64,000 bases of DNA. Source: Trichoplax sp. H2. Taxonomy: Eukaryota > Placozoa > Uniplacotomia > Trichoplacea. Below, one piece after another: positions 43,724 through 55,500 of the stretch; within the stretch, counting starts at the first letter, position 1, and every line of letters begins with the position of its first letter. The stretch spans positions 868,001 through 932,000 of the forward strand of contig NOWV01000004.1 of NCBI GenBank assembly GCA_003344405.1, in the 5' to 3' direction. The position numbers and the translations under genes were made by a program. The notes beneath the pieces are model-generated. The model searched no databases and was not told the DNA's origin. It saw nothing but the letters and a program-made list of their open reading frames with translations.

Positions 43724-46700
43724 TCACGGCTCGTTTTGTTCACTTCGTTCTTCATCGTTCTTTTCTTTATCGTAATCCTCTTCTGACCACCCATGCTCTT
43801 TTTTGTATACTTCTAAGGCTTCAAGAAGAAATTCATCGTGGTCAGCTACACGTACATCATGTCTCAGTATGTCTCCCCAACGACAACGTTTCATATCTTT
43901 GTAAAATTCCCTGATATTACATGATTCGATCAATAACCTCAGTGCAATGTTGAAGATTGATAATAGAAGTTGATTATGAATTCATTTTCAAAGTATCAAC
44001 ATACTTTCCTAATGATTTTGCAAGCACTAACTCTTCTATGTAACCTGTTTAATTCAACCTGTTTACTAAATTGATCGCTAACATATTTTTAAACAACTAT
44101 TATCAATATTCATCTCTCTAAATCATTATACAAACCATCTCCAAGACAAAATTCACAAATTACATGACCAGTACGATGTTTAGGAGGTTTTACAACCCTA
44201 GGATAGGATGAAACTAAAGAAAATTTAACACTCGTTATTCTTCTCTCGATTTAGGATTAGATAAACATACAAAAGGGCTATAGCATATCATTTTAACCAG
44301 AACTTAACAATAAATCAAAGTACTTAATAATAGAACCGAATAGTAACATCATTACCATCCTCATTTCTGTTTCCCTTACGAATGATAACATAAGAAAATC
44401 GTTCTGGATAATAGCTATATTTCAAATGTGTCTCGCGCTATTTGTGATTTCATTCGTAATAAAGACATGGGATAATGAAAGAATATTGATAAGATTATAT
44501 ATGTTACATATCATGACACAGCATACATCTGTGTGATAATCTGAATTATGTAATCGGTACTTGGGTCAAGGAAACTTCTACTTTTTGTTCAAAAAAGCAT
44601 GGAGGCGATTTAACATCCATATATTCTCTTGGACAATCTATATCATGGGGACACTAATAGAAAACATACTGCAACTGACTCAAATCGAATCATATACTAT
44701 ACAAGGGCTTTGTGTTGAAAATATTGTAACAAATAGCAACCAATACGAAATACTGTAGCATCTTACCGGAGCAAAAGTATGACCTAGCTGCAGGTTATTC
44801 CTCACTACCAAAAAAAAATTACTGTTTACTAAAGACTAATAGTTATCATTTGCTTCATCCATTATGAGCTTACTTGCGTCCGCATTCTAGTATACAATAA
44901 AAAGTGACCTAGAATGAGTTTACAGTTTACTTAGAGTGAACTAGAAACCGATATCAACATACCATGTTGACTATTGCATTTCTTGCGTGTAATATCGTAT
45001 CAAAGCCATCGTTATTTCCAGGTTCAACTATAATCTGAATATCAAATAGTATATTATGTAAAATAACAATCGGCTATGTGGTAGTAAGATAAACTTTAAT
45101 GTAAAAGTCTTAAAATTAATCCAGGCTTAATAAAAGTACGCTTACAAGAAAATCTTTGGTTTTCTTCCAAAGAGCCTTGATTGCTTCTTGCCTTAATTTT
45201 ATATTAGGTAGCTCATGCAAGGAATACGACGCAATAACAACGTCGTAATTTACCTGTGTCATGAAATACAATTTTACCAATGTTGAGAGCAAAAATATGG
45301 TTAATTTCCATTTTAATCAATAAATGTTCTTGCATCCTCTTACTCGCTGTGAAATGGGCAAAAATTGCCTGTAAAATATATTTGGAATCATAGAAGGTGC
45401 ATTACGATCTCCTCCTGAAAGTATTAAAAAGTTCTTGGCAATTATGTAAGTAACAGTTTATTACATCAAAAGGCTCAAGTAAAGAATCTGATTTCCGTAT
45501 ATTACACAGGAATTAACCATAAATTAGTATCAAAAGGTTCTCATAAACCTTTGAAAAGAAGTTCAGAAAAGTCTATGGCATCTGACGAAATATCGACACA
45601 TTGATATTCAGTAATACTCTCTCCCCAGATTTGATTAGCGGCCCTAGCATGCGTATCAGCAATGAAATTTATGATATAGTATAACAACAGGTAGCTGGTA
45701 TAACTACCGTAATAACTAAAAAAGTACTGCATGCTAATAACATTTATTTCATATTATTCCGGTAGCTGTTTTATTATTAAAATCATAGTAATTAAGACAC
45801 CTACCACACTGCTGTCCCGACACCTGAACCAAAATCTAATAAAGTTCTTGGTTGAAATCCAGGTAATCTTGTTGCTATCTAGAATATCACCAACGTTTAA
45901 TTAAGCTAATCAACACTTCAAGTTAAAATCCTTCGATTCACACATACACCAAATGTAGTAATAGAATTCTCATGAAAAATCAGCATACCTCTTGCAAGAC
46001 ACGTAGTGTTGCACCATAGCAAGCAGGCAAACGCGAAACAGCAAATGCGAGACACTCACGAGTTCGATATCTAGATATAATTATAATATACGATATTATA
46101 TGTAGTTATTAATTATAACGTTAAATAATACTGCATCAGTATATTTAGCGATACAGTATAAGTAATTCTATACTTTTTTTTAGTCGCTATTCACTTATTG
46201 CAGATTCAAATGTTGAAATCGTACAAATACTTAATCAAAAAGATAACCTGTACCTTATGGAGCTAAATTTATCTGGTCTACAAAATTGATTATCAACAAT
46301 AACTTCATCATCAGAGGATAGGCTTTTTACTAATGGTATAATGAAATCAGAATCATTACGAGAAAAATTATGCTTTTGGTGTATTGAACCCGTAAATTAA
46401 ACACAAAAATATGATCATACATTAACATAACATATACGAGTATTATATATATATATAGGTGTATTACTTCGCTTCGACAATATCTCTTTTTCAAGATGGG
46501 ATCTTCGACCACGTCGTATTAAATGTTTAGCTAAAGCTGTACCATCTACCATTAACGATTTGTTTGAATATTCTTTATATAATGTGATATCAGAATTATT
46601 AGTTCATTCTAATATTTAAACTACTATATTAATATCAGCCTAGCTGCCTATATATAGCTTTTATGAAATATCGTATAGTCTAGGGCTGCGATAATTTATC

Positions 46701-47148
46701 GTTTCAATTCATAAATTAAAAAAAATTATAAATCTTTATGAATTTTTAATAATCTCGAATAATTTATTAAACTTATTTACTTACTTGCTAGTATGCTTTT
46801 AAGTGAAGAATTTAATTCAGGAGGTACGGAAATTGTGGGCATGTAAAAGGAAACATGTGCAGACTTGCTAGCATGACTTTCGTCTTTCTCTTCGTTAAAG
46901 TCGTTGTCATCTTCGTTGATGCTTGCTTTATTATACAAGCCTTGATCGCTATTATTGATAGTAGATGTCTCTATTTTCATGTCGCCATCGCACGCGACTA
47001 CTTCATTTGAGCCTTGATCGCTACTATTGCTATCCGATGTCTCTGTCTTCATGTCGCCATTGGCGGAAGCTATGTTTCTTTTACTAGCTAATCTATAGCT
47101 TACTCGAGCTTCTTTGCACAAATTAGCTATGAAGGTTCGAATCGTTGA
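43724..47148 (-). CDS. METTL17: METTL17 / RSM22-like mitoribosome assembly factor, 5' incomplete
   Basis: SAM-methyltransferase-fold protein needed for small mitochondrial ribosomal subunit assembly. Exons placed: 46785-47148, 46468-46572, 46254-46329, 45989-46070, 45805-45878, 45549-45643, 45344-45414, 45146-45253, 44963-45034, 44874-44886 (13 nt), 44767-44783 (17 nt), one from 44653 (end unclear), about 44356-44414, 44136-44213, 44005-44044 and 43724-43910. Key blocks: FQPRTLLDFGSGVGTAVW (motif I, SAM site), NQIWGESITEYQCVD, IFYRQFLPIS, VNYDVVIASYSLHELP, a Cys-rich stretch FAP-CPHDIDCPREY with a later PPC, GHVICEFCLGD and the C-terminal CRWGDIL. The Cys set matches the region reported to hold an Fe-S cluster in this family. 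The first exon carries an acidic 24-residue tandem duplication. No ATG was found upstream, so the true start is missing; the exon after 44653 joins with uncertain phase. Confidence 0.9.
46938..47060 (-). repeat. 72-bp tandem coding duplication in METTL17 exon
   Basis: Two copies with a 72-nt period encode GDMKTETSDSNSSDQG and GDMKIETSTINNSDQG, 24 residues apart. The repeat keeps frame and lies in a low-complexity N-terminal linker. Confidence 0.85.
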
Positions 47149-48044
47149 CTAATATATTGCAAAATATGAAATAAGTACCTCAAGATTAAAGAACCGAGAA
47201 TAGCTGTAATGTCATATCAGGGTGATTATATACGTTAGTTTTATGCATTATTTTTCTTATCAAAACTATTGAGAGCTACAACTCCAATGTATCATTGTGA
47301 CAGTTGCATTCTACTAGACCAAATAACATAAAGTATTTAATAATAACCAATTTGTAATCTTATGCAATGTACACATTATCCTTTAATAAGAACTGCATCA
47401 TAACGACAGGTATGATAGACCAGGTTTTGACTTACGAGAAATGCTGCTTACTGTACAAGTGTGCATAGGGTATTAATCAGTCGAACTAGCCATCGTAGCG
47501 TCATACAATGATTGTACAACAGAGATCTCCATGCTGCATAATTTACTCGGGAGCAATATCCCTTAACATACTCGAGTGGACTTGAGGTTTAGTAACTAAA
47601 CACACACACTATCTCATAATGATCTATGGCTAAGTTGTACTTAGCAGAGATCAAGAATATCTATTAGTTATCGTCCGTGTCTATCGAATTAAAGTAGTGT
47701 ACAGAACGTAACGATTCCAAATTTGTTAAGCAAGTTAGAATTAAGCAAATCAGATCCTGGATTATATGCAGTACTTGTTGAGATCATATACTATAAGTGT
47801 GCAGTATGCCTTACCTGGAAAAGACTCGAATTCATTATGGTAATCCAATTGTTGCTTTAATTTGTACTTACAGTTAAAATCACCTACAGCAATTAGGTAT
47901 GTGCGCAGCGAAGTAAATCGTTGCGTCTTCTCTAAAAAGAGTGCAACCGAGCTGCAGATCGGGAAATTCAAATCTTCGGCACTGCTTTTATACGATGCTG
48001 CAGGTTAGGGTTGGTACGGGTCCGGGTACTGTATACTGAGAGTG
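47149..48044. other. METTL17 / ALG8 divergent promoter region
   Basis: About 0.9 kb between the first resolved METTL17 exon and the GTAC cluster. It probably contains the unresolved METTL17 first exon. No other gene is seen. Confidence 0.5.
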
Positions 48045-48140
48045 TATAGTACTGTACTGTACTACAGTACATACAGTACAGTACAGTACAGTATAATGTA
48101 CAGTACTGTACAGTACTGTATACTGTACACTGCGTATTGT
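48045..48140. repeat. GTAC-palindrome cluster 5' of ALG8
   Basis: Continuous TACAGTAC/TGTACAGTACTG array ending about 70 bp before the ALG8 start codon, in the divergent interval shared with METTL17. Confidence 0.85.
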
Positions 48141-48211
48141 ACATGAAAAGTTCTTATTTATCTCCGTATTGGGAGAGTTTTGATACAGTATCATTATCAT
48201 GCTAAAATTTG

Positions 48212-50862
48212 ATGCGATCTGTAGTAAAACCAACCGTGATATTTTCAATGGATTATATCGCAACTTCTGCTATTCGGATCGGTATAATTGCTTCGCTATT
48301 TAAATCGCTTTTGATACCTTCATATCGATCAACAGATTTTGAAGTTCATCGTAATTGGCTAGCAATTACCCATAGTTTACCAGTATCACAATGGTACTAC
48401 GAAAATACTTCTCAATGGACACTCGATTATCCGCCGTTATTCGCTTGGTTTGAGTATTCTCTATCTCAGGCTGCTGCTGTGGTTGATCCTGAGATGGTGG
48501 TTATCAGCAAGTTAGAATATGCAAGCTATAGAACCATTATTTTTCAACGTCTTTCCGTTGTGATCACTGACATTTTATTGATTTATGCTGTATATGATTA
48601 TTGCAAATGGTGGTCAAATAATCGAAGGTTATCGTCTTTATCAACTTCTCATGGTGAAAATAATACAATGATTGCAGCATTCGTATTAATGGTCTTAGTA
48701 ATTTTTAATTTCGGACTGATAATAATAGATCATGTACATTTTCAGTATAACGGCATGCTATTTGGTATATTTTTATTATCAATCACTAAAATAGCGCAGG
48801 AGAAGTTTTGTCAGGCAGCCTTATTTTTTATTTTATTACTTAATTTCAAGCATCTATTTGCCTACGTCGCACCTGCCTATTTTGTATACCTATTGAGAAG
48901 GTATTGCTTTGGCAAATTACAGTATTCAAGTTGGACAGAAATGAGACAAGATTTTCGTTTTACGCATTTGGCCAAGTTATCACTCATCGTACTAGCAGCT
49001 ATTTCCATTAGTTTTGGACCATTTATTGCTATGGTATTGTGTTATTAATTTATTACGCACAATCAGAATGGGATCTATTGTAATTAATCCTTTTATTTTT
49101 ACATTTATGTGATTGAAATTAATGAGCTTCTTGGTCACTTAAGTCATTACTCTATGTTAACATTTGTTATATCTACAAAAATTTAGGAAATACGTTGCAT
49201 GCAATCTGTTAAGCTCCAGAGATTTATTCACGACTATTAACTTCCTGATTCTATATTGCTAAGACAGTTATTACATAATTACGTTATAATTATAATCAAT
49301 TCGACTCGATTACTGGTGTAATATCTGCGAACACTATAATGTAGTAATAAGTGTTCTTATTCACTGATAGTGACCGTATTAGTCTACGATTTCACGAAGT
49401 TTTTGATTTATCTTGATAAGATATTGTAGCAATTTTAGGGTTGAGCACTACACTCAAATATCCAGAATTTCATTCCTGAAGTTCTGATACAAACTACTGT
49501 AATTTATTCATAGTTTTGGATAGATTTATAACTTACAGATAATTTGTAATTAAAGATTAATATACTTCGGTGCAGGTGCAGCATTAGCTACGTGTGTTTA
49601 ATTGCGCGGGAAAGAAGTGATCATTCGTATTTACTCCTCAGTTGCCTGTATAATACTTTATAATATTGTATTAATTACGCAAGTTTTCTGATTATGGTAT
49701 AATAATTTATTTATCATTTTCCCTTAAAATTTATATTTAGGGGCAGATAAACCAACTAATATCTCGGTTATTTCCATTTAAACGTGGATTATGCCATGCC
49801 TACTGGGCGCCAAATTTTTGGGCGTTGTACAATGTGGTAGATAAAGCAGTTGCTATGATAAGTTTACGTTTGGGATTATTGACGGGTGATAAATGGCAGT
49901 CAGCATCAATGACTGGAGGGAAAGTTACTGAAAGTGATCATATCGTATTACCTTCGATTCGGCCGCTAACTACCTTTGGATTAACACTGATATCTATATT
50001 GGTAAGGATTACGTACAGTGTAATGTATAATAGTATAACTATGTAATAAAGACTGCATATACTCGTATATTTATTTTATCTTATTGATATATTCTCTTAG
50101 CCATCTATTGTACATCTTTGGCGTTTTCCCTACAGTTGGCGTGCCTTTCTTCGTGTAATGATACTTTGTGGGTTTTCCTCGTTTATATTTGGTTGGCATG
50201 TCCATGAAAAACATCTTATTACAGTAATAGTGCCGTTTACCCTTCTAGCAATCGAGAATAAAAACGATGCTAGGTTGTTCTTTCTTTTATCCTGCATTGG
50301 TCACTATTCATTATTTCCTTTACTGTACGAGCCAACAGAGTCACCGATAAAGCATATACTTTATATTCTTTATTCAATTTTCGCTTATTATGGCCTGCAA
50401 TTATGTTCCTGGTGAGTTAAATTTTATCAGTGTATTCAATATCATATAACTATAGTATTAATGCACTACTGTACAAATTCTTCTAAATTCTCTACTTTAT
50501 GTAAAGTGTATCTACTGACTTTAAAGAGAAAATTTTAATTATAATAATTATACTGTTTACGTGAATTTTAATTATATTGTTTATTTTTATTATTTAATTA
50601 TAGTTCTAGCTTAAAATCAATACATCGATTGCGACCCTTAAAAGTTTCTTTATTTGAAAAGATATATATTATTGGTTTACTCTTTGTACAGATATATACT
50701 ATTTTTCTGCATTCAGTTTTTAAATTAAATGATAAATTGCCTTTCCTACCTTTACTTATAACGTCTGTATACTGCTCTATTGGTGTACTATATGTGTGGG
50801 CAAATTTTTATGCACGAAGTATCTGGCTCACATCTGATAAAAGTGAATATATTGAGGATTGA
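48212..50862 (+). CDS. ALG8: Dolichyl-P-Glc alpha-1,3-glucosyltransferase ALG8
   Basis: ER multi-pass GT-C enzyme that adds the second glucose to the lipid-linked N-glycan precursor. Four exons fit: 48212-49033, 49741-50001, 50101-50411 and 50604-50862, 1653 nt or 550 aa (human about 526). Signatures: PSYRSTDFEVHRNWLAITH, LPVSQWYYENTSQWTLDYPPL, IIDHVHFQYNGMLFG, LLNFKHLFAYVAPAYFVYLL, SRLFPFKRGLCHAYWAPNFW, FGWHVHEKHLI, GHYSLFPLLYEP and LPLLITSVYCSIGVLYVW. The acidic STDFEVHRNW loop is the GT-C catalytic region. HVHFQYNG distinguishes ALG6/ALG8 from other GT-C enzymes, and the C-terminal blocks favour ALG8. The start is the first in-frame ATG; a second ATG at 48248 is possible. Confidence 0.96.
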
Positions 50863-51889
50863 ATTTTTGAAAGTGTGCAGTGTACACTGTACACTGTAGA
50901 TACTGTACTGTACATGTGCCCTTCTTTAGAGTTTGTATTTGTGTAATGCTGTCTACTGTAGTACAGGTTCATTTTAATTTCTATGGTTTTTATCAAATAC
51001 GATCTCTGCAATATTTTATTTACAATTTTCTAATTCTATAAATAAATAAATCAATAACATGAAGTAACCCATTTAATAAATCCATGGTATTTAGTAAATT
51101 GAAGTAAACTTCGTAAACAAATAACCATACCTGAAATGATTCTACCTGATGTTAAGATGAGCTATATTTAACTCAGTACGCTCAATTTTTATATCTAAAT
51201 GCCTTTACACTAAGTTATTGCCCCTATCAACCGACCCTCGTGTAAGAAATACGCGTATATTGTAAGAAGTGTCTGAAAATAAGTTTATTGTAGCTATGGA
51301 CCACTAGATAGAAACCTAGGTTTCTTTTTAATGGTCCATGTCGCAGCTCAATCACCACCCGTATTTTATGCTGTATCAGGGATTCCTAAGAGAAATACTC
51401 TTAGAAGTTCATGCATATACAGTACACTAGGCTACCCTAGCTAGCCAAAACCTGTCACTATATATCGCTGAAAATAGAGCAGTTTCCGGCATGTACTGTA
51501 CACGCCTTTTGGCGATACAGTACTGTACCGGTATAATCACCCGTCGCGTTGCTGACGGATTACTATACAGTACTATACTGTATATAAAGTCATTCTAAAA
51601 CGAGGCGTTGTTGACGAATTCTATTATTTTCACCATTAGTTACAGTACTACTTTGTTTCAAATCACTTTTCTAATATGCACGTACAAATATATGTCTAGT
51701 TTATGCAATGTTATACAGTATACCAAATAAACAAGTGATAGAAAGTGGTTCAAAAACAATCTAATTGAAGGGTTAAATCAGTTTGTTATTGTCTGCTAGT
51801 TTCTCGTAAGTTTCTTGTAATTCTTAACCTAAGGAACGTAATATTTTGCTAGTCATGCTAGCCAATAGTAAATAAAAATAATAAATAAA
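50863..51889. other. Intergenic region ALG8 to PTPN1-like gene
   Basis: About 1 kb with isolated GTAC patches (50875-50915, 51480-51530, 51560-51585) and a nested palindrome at 51296-51339. No coding exon seen. Confidence 0.5.
51296..51339. repeat. Nested inverted repeat with CCTAGG core
   Basis: The outer arms atggacca (51296-51303) and tggtccat (51332-51339) enclose a perfect 16-bp palindrome agaaacctaggtttct (51310-51325). The 14-mer tatggaccactaga at its left edge recurs at 36767-36780. Confidence 0.8.
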
Positions 51890-52385
51890 TAATATCGTTG
51901 GTACTAGGTAATACTGTACTGTATACTGTACAGTATACTAAAATGAACACTAAACTTTCTTATGAACAATGTGGACAACATGCTGGTTGTACTGCACAGT
52001 GCACAGACACAGCGGAGAGCTAAGATGCCGTGGCTCTGCACTGCAGATGTTACAGGGCCAGTCCGACCATAGTGAACTAGCTAAATCCGTCCCCTATCGA
52101 CAGGTGTAATGAGAACCTATAATTCGTAGTTGGCAACTTGGCATACTGTACTGTAGACCGTACTTTACAGTACTTTGTAGTCAAATACTGTACTGTACAG
52201 TATGTGTACTGTACAATACAGTACTAAGCACCTACAGTACAGTACTGTACTGTAGGCACAACGCTCTACAGTACAGTACTGTACTGTACTGTACTGTTGA
52301 ACACCATAAGTTGGTTTACGTCTACTGTAGTTATACTGTACTGTATGACTGTGACTGTGCTGTACTGTAATAACAGCCAGAAATC
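51890..52385. repeat. GTAC-palindrome cluster 5' of PTPN1-like gene
   Basis: Several TACTGTACTGTA/TACAGTACAGTA patches, densest at 52180-52295, ending about 210 bp upstream of the start codon at 52598. Confidence 0.85.
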
Positions 52386-52597
52386 CAATCATGGAAGTTT
52401 CCGAAATTTAAACTATTTAAACTATTAACAACCCCCTTAAAATATAGATTTCAGTCTGACAGTTTCTACGGAAAAGTAGAAAGAAAAGAGTAAAATTTTC
52501 TTTATTAATTACGCAAAACGATCAAGACTGTACTTTCTAGCCGCCTTGCCTAATTCCTTCCCCGTACGGTACTCTTCGCATTTTAGCGTCTGCTGAG

Positions 52598-55500
52598 ATG
52601 GATTTAGAATATCAGCAATTAAATGATACGAATGGTTGGGTAGAGTTGTACAAAGTAAGTATAACTAATTTAAAAGTTATAATACGCGTATTAACTTGAT
52701 AAGCAGTTGGTATTTACTATAGATGTGTAGATTTAATCCAAGATTTAGCATCTTCAATCATTGTATTACATGTATTTGATGTAAATCCCTTCTACCAAGT
52801 ACTAGGTGATATGCAAGATGATATTGCCAAGTGTGGTGCACTATGCATACTATGTACAGAAGAGTAGATTATAATTATCATAGTAGTAGTAAATTTTGCT
52901 TTATTCATATGATTTAATATTGATACGGTATTATCATGGTATTATAAACGGTGGCTCCAAGCAATTTATTGCGTTTAACCTTCTATCAAAGTGTTTTAAT
53001 TTGGACAGTGTTATGCTCGGATTCAACGTTAAATGAAGAGCCTGCACTTTTGTTGTACTGTACAGTGTACAGTAGAAGTGATTATACATTAATTATAATT
53101 ATTTATTCAATTCATACGAACGGTAATAACTTATCCAGTATGTAACTTACATATAATCATGATACATATTAGTTACCACCAACGCTGACTGCTATCTTTC
53201 CATAAACCAGAAATCTCAAATTTTTAGGGGATATCTAGTACTAAATGCTAGTATATACTAACTAGCTGCTACAGTAGATCTACTAGATGACCTGATCTAA
53301 ACGATTATATATCATACAGTACCGTGCATTGCGTAGTTTTTAAAGAAATGAATAGTAGGCATAATAATTGAAATGTAGCAATAGTACAGTACTTAAAACT
53401 TGTTTCTATGTTTAAGAGGCTTAGGCTAACGGCTTTAAGCCATAAATTTAAGCTCGACTAAACTCGATCGTTACCCTCTTGTGTTCCTTCTAAGAATAGT
53501 TGTATTCCAATATAATCAACGTTCTACGTAGTACTGTAATTAACTGAGTTAATAGGCCAGGACTCTTCTTCAGTATGCACATATCATGCTGTTAACATCA
53601 TATCGCACTGAATTATACGCTTTAATTGTCTATGATCCGTATTTCACTGCACAAGGCGTAAACTTCATATATTATGATTATCAATTTAGAAAATATAAAG
53701 CAAAAACAGTATTAGGAAGGGTAAATACACTTTACTGTTTTTCAGATATTACCATTGATATACTGCACTATGCCCAATGTTTAAAATTTAATTTTATTTA
53801 TAATCTATTTAAAACCCTACTAATTTAAATAAACTATACATCATCTTACAGTCTATCGTTCAATCCAGCGATGACATCAAACACAAATGTGTTCAAGCGA
53901 AGGTGCCTTCTAATGTCAAGAAAAATCGCTACAATAACGTTTTACCATGTAAGCGATAAGTAAACGCTAGTTATACACGTACGAGTGTAGTAATGCTTCT
54001 TACATTAATAACTATTATATGCAGTTCATACGTAGTTGTTAAAAATTTAGAGCTGCAGTGTAAATCAATGTAAGATATAATATATCTTAGAAGCAACCCT
54101 TCAGGTAAGCATTAGGTAGCTGTAATTAGATCCGAGACTGATGGTGAACTTGCTAAAATTTTTCATAACGATATTGCAATTGAGACTTATAGCTTTAAGT
54201 TAAGAAACAAAATGATGGGACTAGATGTCTATGCTATTTTGCGTACTTTGATATTTTTGTATTTCTATACGATTTGTATCAATACTTTTCAATTACTATT
54301 CAATTATATTTTTTATACACAATCTTAAAATCTGATGGATATTTATGGTGATCTCCTATATGGGTTATCCTCCATAAATTGTCTTTTATTTAAATATATG
54401 TCTTTGAGGTAACTAGTGTTGAATGATTAATTTTAAATTAGCCCCTAAATGTTACAGCAGCTTTGTCTACTAATTACGCCTGAGATAGGTATAGTACACA
54501 ATCTAATATCATTTGGCTATAATGTATGGTAGCAAACATTATATGATTACTTGATTAGTAAATGCAGTATAAACAGGGTAAACGTCTTTATTATTAGGTT
54601 AATAAATTATTTAAGTTAAGATTAATAAGTAAATACGCGTACACGAAGTAAATCGGAGTAATAATGTAATCTAGCTTTTTATTTTCAGTCAAATAGCTCG
54701 CTTCGTATTAACGGTGACGTAAAGTTCTGCTCTTAAAGCTGTTTATTTATTCATTTACCCCATAACATGTGCGTATAGTAATTCTAATAGGATGGAAAAC
54801 TCTGGCCGTATCGTATTTATTCGTGAATTACTCTGGAAGCTTATCGCTCTTAATGAAGGAAATAAAAGAACTTTAGATTACAGTGTTGCTAATTGCTAAT
54901 TGAAGTGGTATAACTGCAGTACTTTAATAGGCTACCGTCTTCACTTATGATTGGATATTATTGTTTATTTAAGATAAAAGATAAACAGATTTGTTAAAGC
55001 ATTTAGCCTTTGTGCACATTGATATTAACTAACTAAAAGCAGGATAAACTTACATAATAATTAATGAGATTGTTTGAGTATTTTCTTTATACTCCATATG
55101 AAGGCCGATTGATGGTATGACGAATTTATCCCCTTTAATTGAACTACTACTCTGTTAAAAATTAAATAGAACCATGATATAACATAATGTAGAACGTTCC
55201 TTAAAGTAACAATGCCATGAAAAATATTCAAAGCCGCATTATTTGTTATAACATCACACAATACAGAAATTGTTAAACTTAGCATAACTAAATTGTAATG
55301 ATTTTTCGTGTACTATTCCTCAATTAGACGATGAAACGCGGGTTAAACTCAAAGGCGAGAATGATTACATTAATGCCAGCTTTGTTTCGGTAAGGCTACG
55401 AATATATTGTACAATTTCGATGTAACACCGAACGGTAGGTATAGTCAGTTTGTAATTACGTAATAATAGTCAAATTATTGTATAGTACAATATAAAGCAG

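Noticed and set aside
47121-47121. TTG read as the start of METTL17, and likewise the TTG at 62170 for PEPCK
   Set aside because: Both are internal codons. Each exon has an acceptor just upstream (47149-47150 and 62178-62179), so the true ATG exons are further 5'.
52733-52867. Open stretch ending in LCILCTEE inside the PTP gene
   Set aside because: It matches no phosphatase block, and the flanking exons join in phase without it.
53586-53828. 80-residue plus-strand open frame
   Set aside because: No recognisable family, no clear start context, and it lies inside the first PTP intron.
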